64,000 nucleotides of DNA from Kappaphycus alvarezii (lineage: Eukaryota > Rhodophyta > Florideophyceae > Gigartinales > Solieriaceae). The translations under genes were made by a program, and so were the position numbers. Every line of letters starts with the position of its first letter. The stretch's first letter is position 1. The notes under the pieces are model-generated. The model saw nothing but the letters and a program-made list of their open reading frames with translations, was not told where the DNA came from and made no database searches. This document shows, piece after piece, positions 46,632 through 58,731 of the stretch. The DNA lies in assembly GCA_002205965.3 (NCBI GenBank), contig NADL03000517.1, positions 1,364,001-1,428,000 of the forward strand. Reading direction: 5' to 3'.

Positions 46632-49120
46632 ATGGGAACTGCGAAGGAAACAGCACTGGCTACTATTGCCCAGCTTTCATCCTCCATCGACATTGCCCAT
46701 CGCATTACCGCAGCCCGCACCATCAAGAATGCAGTCGTTGGCAACCCTACCAACAAGCGCTTATTTGTTCAGCTTGGTGTCGTCGAGCCTCTTTCCCTGG
46801 CCGCCTCCGATGTTTGTCAAAACCCTCAACTTGCTGAGCAGGCTGTCGCCGCTCTTGGTTCTCTCGCTTCTATTTCTCTCTTCTGATCAAGTTGTCGCTG
46901 TCGTCCCCGTTCTATTGACAGCACTTTTTTCCGCAAATGTTCGCACTGTCAATGCCGCTGCAAGAGCCTTGAAAATGTTTGTATGCTCCCACAATGCCGA
47001 TATTGTCTCTCTGGCTCCCATTACCAGCACTCCGCAGGTTGCGGAGCGATTGGTCATGCTTCTTTCCGGCTCGGATGAAGGTATCGCAGAAGTATGTGCT
47101 GTCATTTTGTCTAGCAGCGTCCATCATGAGCACCAGGCGAAAGTTTATCAACAAGCGGGTGCCATTCCCGCCCTTGTCATGTTACTGTGTCGTACCAATC
47201 ATGAGCGATGTGTCGAAGCGTGCCTCAACGCAATGGCTGCCCTCGCCCGCCAAGATCGATACATTGCCCAAACTCTAGCGAGCCCTCACAACATTAATTT
47301 CCTAGTTCTACCTTTTACTAGAAGTCTTCTTCATGCTCTCCGTCTTTCCGCTTGCCGACTACTCACTATTTTCCGTTCAGCAGCTCAACTTCCCTCTGGC
47401 CTTGATGCAATCGTTACCACGGCCTTAGTCGGTCTCTTGGATACGGGTGATATTCGCTCGCGAACACTCACAGCACTTACTCTAGCGGAACTTGTGCACG
47501 GCGCCGAGGAAATGCAGAAAGTTGCAACCCAGGAAAACGCGATTGAGTCGTTGACTGAGCTGGTTAAAAGTTCAGTAGATAGTCCGGATGACATGGATAC
47601 GGATACACCGACTTCAGCAAACCCGGAGGAATCCGACCTCGAAACGTCGAGAAATATGGAACAACCCGGGGAGAAAACATCATTGCGTGCGGCTGCAACG
47701 ACAGCTATGGCTGCCCTCTGCAGCGAATGCGACGATGCTCGCGAAAAATTCATAAGTGTACAAGTCTTGCCATACATCGTTGACGGACTCTCTGATAGAG
47801 ATTGCGACGTTGTTATGGCGTCTGTGAAATGTATCCGTTCCCTGACTCGAAGCGTGAAAATCGTTCGACGAGATATTACCCGCGAAGGTGTTTGCAGAGC
47901 CCTCCTAAATCTACTGTCGTCTGAGAACAATGACGTGAGGCGAGTTTCCAGTGCGACTCTGTGCAATTTGGTGCTAGACTTTTCTCCAGTAAGATCTGTA
48001 GCTTTGGAGGAATGCGGTACAATTAAGCTTGTGAATCTTCTTTCATCTGAAGATGAAGAGCTCAGAAAGAATGCACTTTGGGCCATAAAGAACCTAATGT
48101 TCAAGGCAGATTCTAAAACAAAGAGAACCGTGATGGAGAAGCTTGGATACGACAATCTCCTGGCTCTTTGTGCGGACGAGCACCCACGGGTGAGAGAATT
48201 GGCACTGAGTGTAGTGCGTAACCTCGCTTGTTCCGGTTCTTCTGAAACACAGAGCAAACAACTTGACACGCTATTTGCTGCGACGGGAGATCGGCTTATA
48301 TCTGTTCTGTCGAGAGCGCTAAGAATGAATTCGGATAATTCTGAAATCGCTGTTCAGGCATTGTATGTCGTCTGTAACATTGCCTCTGGAACTGAAGAAC
48401 ACAAGGCGTGTCTTATGGAATCGGAAATTCCGCAGCTACTTCTGCGATGGACATCTCATGCTGACGAGAGGGCTCGGATTGCAGCCGTGTGGTGCGCAAC
48501 TAACCTTTCATCGAAGGAGCGAACAACTGAACCGCGTCGCCAGTCATTCTCGAGACGACCGCAGAGGGGTTATCGAGGCGCTCAAAATCATATTGACTCC
48601 TTGCGACGGCAACATTTATCTTTACCCTCATCCCCTACCAATAGGAGAGTAATGGATCGAGGTGACTCCTCGGACCGCGAATCATTGATGAGCCCAGTGG
48701 AGGAACGAAATCGAACTCACTTGCGATCTAACAGCGGCTTTTCTACATTTCACATACGGCAACCCGGCGACGGCAACAACTTGGAAGCAAAGGAATGCAA
48801 GGGCATCCATGTCGGAGCAAGTAGAGAGTGATAGTGCTCCGAAGAATTCGGGCTATGAATGGAGAATTGGGCGATTACGTGCACTGGGTTTCGAGGGGCG
48901 CCTTCGATCTCTTGTGAATGATCCGCACATTGAAGTTCAAGGTAGAGCACGGGCAGCGCTGGAAATGTTTGACTGCAACGACGTGGATCCGCTTGACTAC
49001 GACCCGTCGACCCTATTAGATTACAGCTCCTCTTTACTCACACGGCAGTCCCCAAGGTCTGCCCCTGTTCGGCTACGGGTCGCGGAGAATGATAGCTCTT
49101 CCGCTGGATCTTCAACGTAA
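46632..49120 (+). CDS. ARMC8: ARMC8/GID5-like armadillo-repeat protein, frame interrupted
   Basis: Homologue of ARMC8 (yeast Gid5/Vid28), the armadillo scaffold of the CTLH/GID ubiquitin ligase. It starts at ATG 46,632, where similarity begins (AARTIKNAVVGNPTNKRLF, LGVVEPL). The central part has tandem ARM repeats, and the most diagnostic stretch reads VMASVKCIRSLTRSVKIVRR, then ATLCNLVLDFSPVRSVALEE and LRKNALWAIKNLMF; human ARMC8 has the same order of words. The C-terminal ARM helix EWRIGRLRALGFEGRLRSL with RARAALEMFD also matches. The reading phase changes twice without loss of homology: at about 46,870, where GSLASIS continues as SSDQVVAVVPVLL, and between about 48,540 and 48,830 in a Ser/Arg-rich insert. 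No intron with sensible length fits the first break. Total about 830 residues, longer than animal ARMC8 (about 670) because of that insert. It is convergent with the helicase gene. Identity is firm; integrity is uncertain. Confidence 0.88.
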
Positions 49121-49699
49121 TGTTCTGACGCCGCAAAAAAATTTCTAAACTGTGAATATGTTAGGCAGAAGTGTAATCATCATTGGAAACAGCGAAATTC
49201 CGGAGTAGTGCGAGCCCCTGTCTAAAGACTTGTGTCTGTAGTTAGGTTCAGAATACAATTTTCTTCGTACCCTTCCCGGTACTTAGTCCGCCGCAGCTAT
49301 AGACGAATCCCGATCCCACCCATGTAAATCTTCATTTTGTGCGTCTGCCAGGGTGAGCAGGTGACTAAAAGTTCACATGAGAAGGGAGCAAAACTCTGGA
49401 TTGCAAGATTCCGCAATGGCTTAAAATGTCCGGCAGCCAGCGACAAGTTCCGAGCCACTGCTCAACTTTCTGTACACCAAAAGTGCACTTGGACAAACTG
49501 GCTAAGGTCAGGGAAAATCTCTGGGCTTCTTATTTGCCAAAGGTCCATCACAGTCAGTATTGATGAAGATGTACAATACCTCCCGGGAACCCTTTATTGA
49601 GTTAGTAGGTTGTTAGATTGGTTACAGTTGACTATGAATGCTATGATGCTAGAGAGGACTCGTCCAGCCTGTAAACTGCAACGGATTCACATCGGTTCC
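49121..49699. other. Convergent 3' intergenic gap
   Basis: The gap between the stops of the ARMC8-like gene (+) and the helicase gene (-). It has no gene, no GTACAG cluster and no clear AATAAA. A 87-codon plus frame at 49,337-49,600 has no motif and is not supported. Confidence 0.5.
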
Positions 49700-52600
49700 T
49701 TAATTAAACCGCCTCATCATGTTTGTTTGCCGCATTTGCTCTGTCATGCGCGCAAGCGGCGGTAATGCGTTGCGATTGCTCTGTTGGTGTCTCTGAGTTT
49801 GCACATTAACACGACCACTCGGTTGCGCAGCAACTCGCTGCTTCTTCTGTTTCGACTCGGTTTCGAGATTGCCCCTGTGACGCTTCTGTCCTCTCGAATC
49901 AGCGATTAATCGCGCTTCAATTGCAGCGCGATCCGGCCTACGATTTAAATTGCTGGATCGTGAGCGAAGAGTTGACTCAAATTGGGGAGCTTCGCGAGCA
50001 GCATTATGGCCGAGAGGTTTCTCTGTTCGGACTCGTTGCCTTCGAGGAGGCACTCGCAGATGGCCACCTTGTCCCGAGGGAGGTATTGCCGTGCGAAGAG
50101 AACCGACAATTTCACGACACCTGTTTGGTTCCTGAGACTGAGAAACACGAGGATCACGCTTAAAGTGGCCTGAGCTTTGAGGTGCTACGCCCTTTCTTGA
50201 TATTGAGCCACGTTCTTCTAAACGATGCTCGGAACGACGACCTTCCCGAGAACGACTATGTTCTAATTTGTACTCCAAACTTGACGTTAATTGCTCTCCA
50301 TCCCGGATCAATTCAAAACCTCGATCAGGACTTGGCTCAGCCTTTCTCGAAGTTTTCGGGTTGGGTTGCGAAGAGCGGTTACCAAGTCGTTGAAGTATAC
50401 TCCTTCGTCCCTGTGCTTGTTCATGTCGACCATCGTGCCTGTAGTCAAGCTTTCTTGATGGTCCCTCCTCTTGTACCTGGCAGAAGTTCCGCTCGTCTCG
50501 CCTCTGAATCTGCGCAGAATACTGTCCCGAACTGAGTTCAAGGTCACGATGGCGATCCTCGCCCTTTTCATACAACGCCCGCGAAGTGGAAAATTTTTCG
50601 TCATCTCCTCTCGGTGCTTTCTGTATATCAGCGGTACTTGCAAGACCAGCCTTACTTGATTGATGGGCCAAGTAGTCAGCGGGCTGTACTGCATTCTTGC
50701 TCCACAATCTCTCTTTTGCCGGGAGATGTTGTTCAGGATAAGGCAATGCATGGCTCCCATCGCGAGTTTCCGTTGTAGACAAGAGTTTGCCTGGGCTCTT
50801 GTTGGGCCTAGAGTCAGTAAAAGCCGATGTCATATTGACGTGTCCCTCTGCAGGTACTTGCCGCGATGAGGCATTCACCAATGGCTTTTCTCGAGGAGTT
50901 CTGCCTTGCTTAGAGCGGTTATGTCGAACGACCTGGTCTCGATCACCAATTTCCCCACCAGAGCTGTCAATTGCACTCCCTTCATGCGTATCCTTTCTTC
51001 CTTTTGAAAGTTACTGGAGGCTCCGTAAACCTTGGACAAACAGCCTCAGTAGGAGCAGGCTCCCTCTCTGAAGCGCTGTTACGCAATGATCTGTCATCAC
51101 GAACTTGCAATGCTGCGACCGGGGCCGAGCTTGGTGGTTGGCTTCGTAACGAAATACCGCGAAGAGGAGCAGGTTTTGACTGGAGTGAGCCCGCACCTCA
51201 CCGGTCCTAGTGGCATGATTCGACCGCTATCATCAGGGATTGCAAGCTCTGGTAGAGGCGGAAGCCTCGGAGCGGCTTGAACAGTTCCATTGGGGGTTGA
51301 CTCCGGAAAAAGCTTTTTGCCCTCAACTGGGAGAGTTCGAACTAATGATCGGAGGCGGCAGTGGGCTATGAGCGAATCCCAGAGCCTTGATCCTTGGCTT
51401 AGTGCTACACTATGCCCAAAGATGATTAGTGAATGTTTCGCTCTGGTAATGGCAACGTTTACGCGACGGTCATCATCCACGAATCCAATTCCATTGCCGT
51501 GGCCACTCCGAACTGTGCTGAGAAAAACGATTGACTTTTCGCGACCTTGAATTCCGTCAATTGTGCTTACTTCAACGGCGATACCCTTAAGTATTTGATT
51601 TTCTGAAAGCAGCCTCTTCAAAAGAGTTACTTGCTGCTTGTAAGGACTGAGAATAACAACTCTGTCCTTGAAGTTTTGATTCTGATAAATCTTGATCAAT
51701 GACGTAACTGCTGAGATGATAATCATTGCCTCACCAGAATTGTACAGGGAACCTCCCGCTGATCGAACCTCTTTCGAGTTAGTCCGGGATGTATCGATGA
51801 ACGATAGAGGACCAAACCGCAGTTGCTCATCAAGGTGAAATGACTGATGAGTTTCCTTTGAACAAACGTTCTCTCCATTTAGCAAGCGTCCATCATAGAA
51901 ATGGGTGCTGGGGAAGGCAGAAATTGCGGGATGCATTCGATATTGAGTACGGAGCATGTGAACGGAAGACCCAGAATTTGAAGCAACTCTCTCGAACAGA
52001 GATGATCCAAGAGCTCTTTGGACTGTTCGATCGGCGGAAATCACTGTGGCGGGCAACTGCTTTGGGTCACCGACGAGGACCAGGTGGGAGGCTGGAATAT
52101 TTTGGTTCTTAGCAGAATTACTGCAAGCAACCGGAATGACGAGCTCAGGCTCACAGCACTGCGCGGCCTCGTCGACTATGATAATGTCGAACCTCGCCCC
52201 AGCAGTTCGCATTAGATCATGACCTGATGAACTCAATGTGGAAAATACTACGCTACAACTGTTGACAATACTTGCCGCAATCCTCGTCTGTTCTGTTTTG
52301 TGAGCTGCATTTGTGTCCCTCACAGCTGACCTAGTCTCAGACAACTTGTTGTTGATGGCGCGCTTCCGATTATGTAATGCCGTCAACTGCTCCGTGAGCT
52401 CAGAATATGTTTCCCCTCCACTTCCACAGCTTTTCGGATCCTTCCGTACCTCCAAGTCTTGATGTAAATCGCAATCTTGCCGCTTCTTGCTGGCCTCCCC
52501 AATCTTCGAATTGATTTTGGACAACTCCTGCTGAAGATTTCTTATCTGGGCAAGAGGTTTGGCATCGTCACTTTGAGAGGGTCCATTCCTTGCCGTGCGG

Positions 52601-55600
52601 CGCTCAACAATTTCCCAAACCTCAAATGCCTTTAGGGCTGCATTTGTGGTACCACCACCAACTCGCACCATCATTGGCGTCGCCTTGAAACCACCTGGTG
52701 TTGACAACCCGTCCTCCATTACGCGAAGCATCAATTCATCAACTGCAGCATTTGACGGTGCACAAACCAGGATTCGAACTTTCGGAACCCGCATTACTGC
52801 AAAAGTGTCGTCGAAGCCAATTCTAACGTTCTTATACGCTTGATTCTGAGCTCCCGGAAGCAGTAACGTTTGACATCAGAGCAATAATTGTGGATGTTTT
52901 CCCTGTCCCAGGGGGACCCTGAATCATCGTGAAGCTGCCATGATCTGAAACGTGATCACACCGGACTGCACCGTTCTCTTGTGCTCGGAAAAGGGGAGAG
53001 CAAGATTTCAAGACTTCAGCTATGGTGTCTTTCTGGCTGTCATTTAAGTCCCCTCTATGATGCATCTCGTCAAGGAATCGTGATCGCGTAGCAACTGCGT
53101 TTGAAAACAATCTCACCTGCTCCACGCACACAGCTTTGTTGATGTCCACTCCTTCCCGAGGAGCTAGAATTGGTCGTAATACTCCGCTGCAAATCTTTGG
53201 TAATCTCCATAACGCGTGCAACTGCCTCTGAAGTGTCGTTGTGCTGAGCAACCGAATCACCTGAATTTGCCGCCCATTTCCAGGAGCCTTATCCAGCCGA
53301 TCGAATGCCACCTTAAGGGTGAGGGAAAATTCCTTTGGTTTGCGCACGACTGTCATAACCAATCCTAGGGCAGTAAATGTATCATTAACTCCTGGGGTCT
53401 TCTTTGCAAACTTCGGAGGTGGTATGAACAATAGTACAAGATCTGAGACTTGTATCTTTGAAACTTCGTAGTCAGAGAAAGTGCTCTTCCTCTTTCCATT
53501 GAATGGTAATTCGTCCTCGCAGTAACGCACGGAAATATGTTGCACGTAGCCGACACTTTCCATTGCACCCTCGACTGTGAATGGTGCCCGCCAGGGAGAG
53601 AAGGAGGCTTTCACGCTCTCACGATCCCACAAGATTTCTTCTTCCGCTACAGCCTTCTGCACTGATGATTGAAATTCAGATATTACGAACGGCTCCCAAT
53701 AGCTAACGTACTCCTCGACGTCGACATAACTGTGACGACTTGAGTTGACGGAGTCAGGACGAGGTAAGGAGCTGAGCTTTTGAATACTACCAAGTACGTT
53801 ACGGTAGACCTGCTCCCACTCACGTGGGTGAAGGCGTCGGCGAGAAGATGGAAGCGAAAACCTTTCTTTGGCAGCTTCAATCTCATCATGTTCAGAGTCA
53901 GATGCAACGAATCGTCTTTGAGACTGTTTCACAGAAGTCGGGAGCGCTGTCGGACGCATATTGCTGCCTGTCGACATTGATTCGTCGATCACTATGGCTC
54001 CTTGCCGGTTCTCAGCTGCCATTCTGGTTTTCTTCATAGCCTGGTTCTTCGCTACCAGGAGTTCAAAAGCTGTTTTCCCGCCCCTTGCAACCGGTGCCCT
54101 TCTGGTCGACCTGACATCTCTCGTCAGCTTCCCCTTCTGCGTTGCTTTCATATCTTTGCGGAGTTCCAGAAGCGCAGATGATTGTCCGGGCATTTTCAGA
54201 GACCGAACATTACTCGGAGGTCGGAGGAAACGTGTCTCTCTGGATGCAAATCCTTTTCCAATGAAGGGGGTACTTGAGTTCTTCCGTTCCACCACTGCAC
54301 GGACCATTCTGTCTGCTTGTGGTGCGGAGCCAAAGAATTGATCAATAGTTGTTGTCTCAAGCTTACGAGGCTTTGATTCCTTTTGAGCCATGCGCAACTC
54401 CTGATCCTTTGACCATCGGTGCATGGTCACTTCCAACTCTATCAAGTTTCCTGCCTCCGTGATTCTCTGGCACTGATCGAAGGATAGCATTTCTCTGCTC
54501 GATTCATGATACTGTACGGCTATGACCATTTGCTCTCGCAAACAGTGAGTATTTCGCCATGATTCCCCAATGCTACAGATTAAATTGACCCACGCGCCAC
54601 GTGTAGCATTGTCCCGTAATCTATGCATGCTGATAATACCGTTGAGCGCTTTGCGCAGGCCATCTCTCCTTCCATCAGCGTTCATATAGCTTTTATCGTC
54701 TCCGTTTGACTCAAGCATGAGGCGCCCCCACACATCCCTCAAGTTTGTGAACAAGCGGCAACAGACTTCGCGAAAGACCAAATTCTCGGTAGACCGTTCG
54801 AATCGCCTCCAATTTGTAAAAAAGACAACAATCACGCCAACAGCACAAGTCTGGTCTCCACTGTTAAAAAGGTCGTTGTACGTCGATTCCAACAGCACAC
54901 GATACCACAACATCACAGAGGGAAAAGCCCGAATCGAACTACGATGCCCGAGAGCGTCAATAATGCGCATAGCAGCGTAACAACCGTCAGCCATCATTTT
55001 TGCGCTGAGTGAATCGTCCTTCACAACAGTCGCCAAGAGCTTACTCTGTGAGCCAAAACAAGACGCACCAAGAATATTTTTGGACTTTCGAAGGGCCGCG
55101 AAGCCTTTGTGCGAAACTTCCTTTCGGGCACTGGCCAGCAAATGCGTGGCATGAAACGGTAATGCGCTCCACCAATCTTGAGACCCGCTGTTTTGACACG
55201 CCAAAAAAAGCGGTCGCTAATTGTGCTCTGCATGATGCGTAGACGTCGCTGACAGACGAGCGACCCGCATCAGCTCTTGAAATTTCCTTGGCAAGCTTGA
55301 CATCTGTCAATGGGCCAGTGTTTGTTTTCCGATCCGCAGCATCCTCTAAACGTGTACAGTCGACCATACCAATGACCATGTGCAAGTCCAGTAGAAGCCT
55401 TACTTCGTGTTCGCAGACATGCCCTTGCCTCTCTGTGCCACTGGGCGAATGCATCCCGGCTCTTAAGCTCTTCCATAAGGGGACAACCCAAAAGTCTTCT
55501 CTTTCTTCTGCGATTTGCATATCTTTGAAACTCTCGACAAGTTTTGCTTCCTGACCTGTCGACATTAAACTTTCTGTTCTCCGCAATGGATAAATAGTTG

Positions 55601-57128
55601 CCACTTCTCGGGCTTCTCCGGATGAACATAAAGCACGGATCAAATTGAACGCATCCGTAACCAAGACAACCCGCAGAAGATCCCAGCTACAGTCGCTATC
55701 CGCTTCCTCTCGCAACACGGTCAAAACAAAATTCGAAATCATGTGCGGGTTTCGAATGGGAGGGGACGGGGCTGAATGTGAATAGAATGCTTCCAATAAC
55801 CTTGCACCGCACTTAAGAATAGCGCTCCGGTCCGTCGATGGCCTATCCGTAGAGCCGATACTCGTATGCGCAATGTACTCAGATCCATTTTGCTGTACGA
55901 AATGTGTCTCCTTGTAAAGGAAGTCAAACGCCTTGTGAAAGAGGCGGCTTACTCCGTTGCGGTCATAAATTTTTCTTGCTCCGGAGATTGTCGGTGCTAG
56001 AAGGTCCAACAATCCCCGCTGGGCTACTCGACGTCTACCCTGCTTGAAAGAGGTACAGATTCTTTGCAAAAGAAGTTGCGGCGTCAATTCTGAAGTAAAC
56101 AATCGGTCACCACTTACAAATTCAAAGATTCGTAGCAGGCATGTGGCGGACCGGATGACAATTTCCTCATCGCTCTCGGTAATCGCGGAAAGGCATACTT
56201 TGAACAGCTTGTTCGAGCCGAAACGTGCGCAGAGGTCGACGACGGCGTCACCATCAAGGAAAACAAAAATAGTCCCAAATCCCTGCCACGCGGTTCTTTT
56301 GTCTATGGCGTATGCGGTATTCACGCCCTTCGCGTTTTCGCCGAAACTAGATCGCTCAAGCTGCTTACAAACCTTTTGGAGCACGGCGTAGGCCGAGTCT
56401 CTGTGGGGATGACGTATTTTCGAAAGTTGAGTGCATAGCCGTTGTGCCCAGGAGTTCACTGCTGGCTTTGGGTGGAAACACAGCGCCAAAAGACCAGATG
56501 GAATGACTTCCAGTTTTTTGACGACGGGAACTATGTCCTTCATGTCCAGGGGTGTTGCCTTTGATAGAATCTCGCCGATAATCTCGGAAATCTCTCGTCT
56601 GTTACAAATCCGAAAGTTATGCAGTGCCTCTAGGAGAGCGTACTTCTCAAAAAACCCATCGCGATCAATCCCTGGTCTAGAGGCACATACCTCCTGAGCC
56701 AATCTCCGTAGTTTAGGTAGCAGTCTCTCAACATCCCAGTTGAGGAAAGCTCGAACGCGGTCCGCTACCACCTTACGGTCGTCAAAGTCATCCAATTCAT
56801 AGTCGAGAATGGTTTTATGGTACTGAATGCAGCAAAGACGACAGCTGCTAATCTGATCGCCAACGAGGTTTCGGAAACCTTCCCAAAAGGAAGCTTGATC
56901 CTCATCCACGCCATCCGCAAGATACGGTAAGAGCTCTTTCATGAGCGGTTGATGCGCACACCACCAGCCAGTGTCGGATTCAGGATGGGCCGGGAGAGTC
57001 GAAACCTTCCTTGCTAGTTCTTCGAGAAAGGCTGTCGAGTTCCATCCCTTGAGTTTTGAAAAAGATGCCAGAATCGTAGCATCGCTCTGTGGGCGCGGAC
57101 GTTTCGCATCACGGAAATTACTGATCAT
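49700..57128 (-). CDS. SEN1: Sen1/senataxin-type superfamily 1 helicase, frame interrupted
   Basis: A large Sen1-type RNA/DNA helicase, which in other eukaryotes resolves R-loops and ends transcription in the nucleus. It starts at ATG 57,128 (MISNFRDAKRPRP); the open frame reaches a TTG at 57,194. The first about 1,300 residues form the helical Sen1 N-terminal region. The helicase core follows: Walker A GPPGTGKTSTIIAL (about 52,900), Ia ILVCAPSNAAVDEL, II DIIIVDEAAQCCEPEL, III LVLVGDPKQLPAT, IV RTQYRMHPAI, V DGIQGREKSIVFLSTVRS, VI RRVNVAITRAKH. A basic, charged tail runs to the stop at 49,700 with an NLS-like GQKRHRGNLETESKQKKQR. The phase changes at the A7/T7 run 55,203-55,209 (one base fewer restores ...AFLACQNSG) and near 52,845 (AQNQAYKNVRIGF leads into the 565-residue core frame). 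The join to the tail at 51,050-51,200 needs one or two more. Full length about 2,470 residues, within the family's range. Assembly indels are the simplest explanation. Confidence 0.88.
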
Positions 57129-58731
57129 TCTGATACGAGGATAACTTTCAGCACGGAAGGGAGTTGAACTAGTTGGTTCCAGAATACACAGCAAAAAAAA
57201 GACAGCACGTTGTGTTGGGTGGCTGTCTAGAAAGATCAGTGGGAAAGTAAGATCAAAGATTCAACACGAAGTGCAAGAACCTGGGCGACGCGCACGAATC
57301 ACCACGGATGCAGCAAGTTGACAGCCGCGATGATACGCAATGGCTGGTTATGCTCGGCAATGCAAGCAAAAAAATCCGTTGGTTGCGAGTGGTTAGCAGC
57401 AATTGAAAGGGGAGCAATAAAGTGGAGCGATGTTTGTAACGGATGTAGCTTTGGTCGGCCGCGTCTGTTGAATCAAAATGGCGATGTGGTAGAAAGGGTG
57501 AGGAATGTCAATGAAGAATAGCGCTTCGGTAGGGATGGCGCTCGGTGTGCTGAAAGAGTAACGACTGAGCGAGCGCGAGGGGTTTGGTCTTTGCATCAAG
57601 AGGGATTGGGCTCAAAAGGAAACGGCGGTCAAAAGCGGCGGCGTTTATCTGTGTAGTGCTGAGGTACGCAGGCCGCCAGAAAGCTGCGGAGTCGACAAGA
57701 AATCGAAGGTTGTTTGGCGCGAAAACCAAAATAGCTTTGTGTTGCGGTACAGTAATTGACAAAACAGAATGGACCTTTATACAGTGAACCTTACTGGAAC
57801 CAGCGATGTTCACTGTACCCTGTGTACTGTACTGTGCATAACGTTGAGTTGACATGGATATTGCTGCTGTTTTTACTTATTCCATATCTGTACAGTAGAG
57901 TGTACTGTACTGTACTGTACAGTGTGGTACACCGAATGACCGATGGCTGCTTCCAATATTACTCCGACCGCGGTCTGGCATTGATTCTTCCTGCAGCGCC
58001 TGATGCGTCTATTGCTCATCCCGTTTACACGTGTACTGTACAGAATGTACTATTACAATCAAAAATTCGCTATTTTCCTATTTCAGCCGTTCCCTCAAAA
58101 ATTCTCCCCGAAAAAAGTCATGTTTTCGCCACATGTGTGACAGTTATTGGTAATGGACTAGGTGTCCAAATAATAAAAATTTCAAGCACAATAGACGAAG
58201 GCATATCGTTGAAACACTATTTTGCGTTGGAATTTACTGTAACCAGAAAATCATTTAAAATAAAGAAGATAAAATATACTAACAGTCAAAACAAAGCCTT
58301 CATTCCTGTCGAAACATGTGGTTTTCAGCAAATAGATCAGCTCAATGAAATTGCAATGCTGCAATGGCCGAAGTTTAATCACTGTAGCGACTAAACTGTT
58401 CAAAAAAATTGTATATTTTTTTTATCGCCGGTATACAACGTGTCCTTTCCTATTTCTGTAAGCTTTCGTTTATGTGTAATGTATTTCCACATTTACAAAA
58501 CGCTATAAATACAAGGATAACAATTTCGCCACAACGCTCATCCGTCCCCAACGGATCAAACAACTTGAGTCCACACTCGCCCGTTCACAACAAAGTACTA
58601 TCTCCACCTCCCGCTATCCCACTATCCCAGGTTTATCCGCGCGTTCCACAGGGAAAACCTCGTGCTTACCGCACCATCTGGACTTGTTCCCACCGACTCT
58701 CGGCTACACTTTGAGCAACTCCGTTCCAACC
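57129..58731. other. Divergent promoter region with GTACAG cluster
   Basis: A gap between the divergent starts of the helicase gene (-) and the SIM-like protein gene (+). Frames here are short or explained by the repeat. A 212-codon plus frame at 57,756-58,394 begins in the repeat cluster, uses a non-ATG start and has no motif, so I do not call it. The region presumably holds both promoters. Confidence 0.5.
57745..58050. repeat. GTACAG/CTGTAC palindromic word cluster
   Basis: The densest part at 57,890-57,925 reads CTGTACAGTAGAGTGTACTG then TACTGTACTGTACAGTG, an inverted pair of (CTGTA)n and (TACAG)n. Further copies lie near 57,747, 57,818 and 58,032. The cluster begins about 620 bases upstream of the helicase start and ends about 680 upstream of the start of the next gene. 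Confidence 0.8.

Noticed and set aside
46858-46891. GT...AG interval at the first phase change of the ARMC8-like gene
   Set aside because: It would be a 34-base intron with the branch word almost on the acceptor. The armadillo homology needs these residues, so a one-base indel fits better.
47385-48269. 294-codon minus-strand frame inside the ARMC8-like gene
   Set aside because: It is a shadow of the armadillo coding sequence on the other strand.
52791-52832. GTATAAG...TTTTGCAG interval between the two helicase frames
   Set aside because: It looks like a 41-base intron, but splicing brings in a stop. Reading through in the second phase gives AQNQAYKNVRIGFDDTF joined to the next motif.
57756-58394. 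212-codon plus-strand open frame
   Set aside because: It starts at a non-ATG codon inside the GTACAG cluster, has repeat-derived text (YLYSRVYCTVLYSVVH) in its first third, and shows no motif. Its length is explained by the lack of stops in the repeat.
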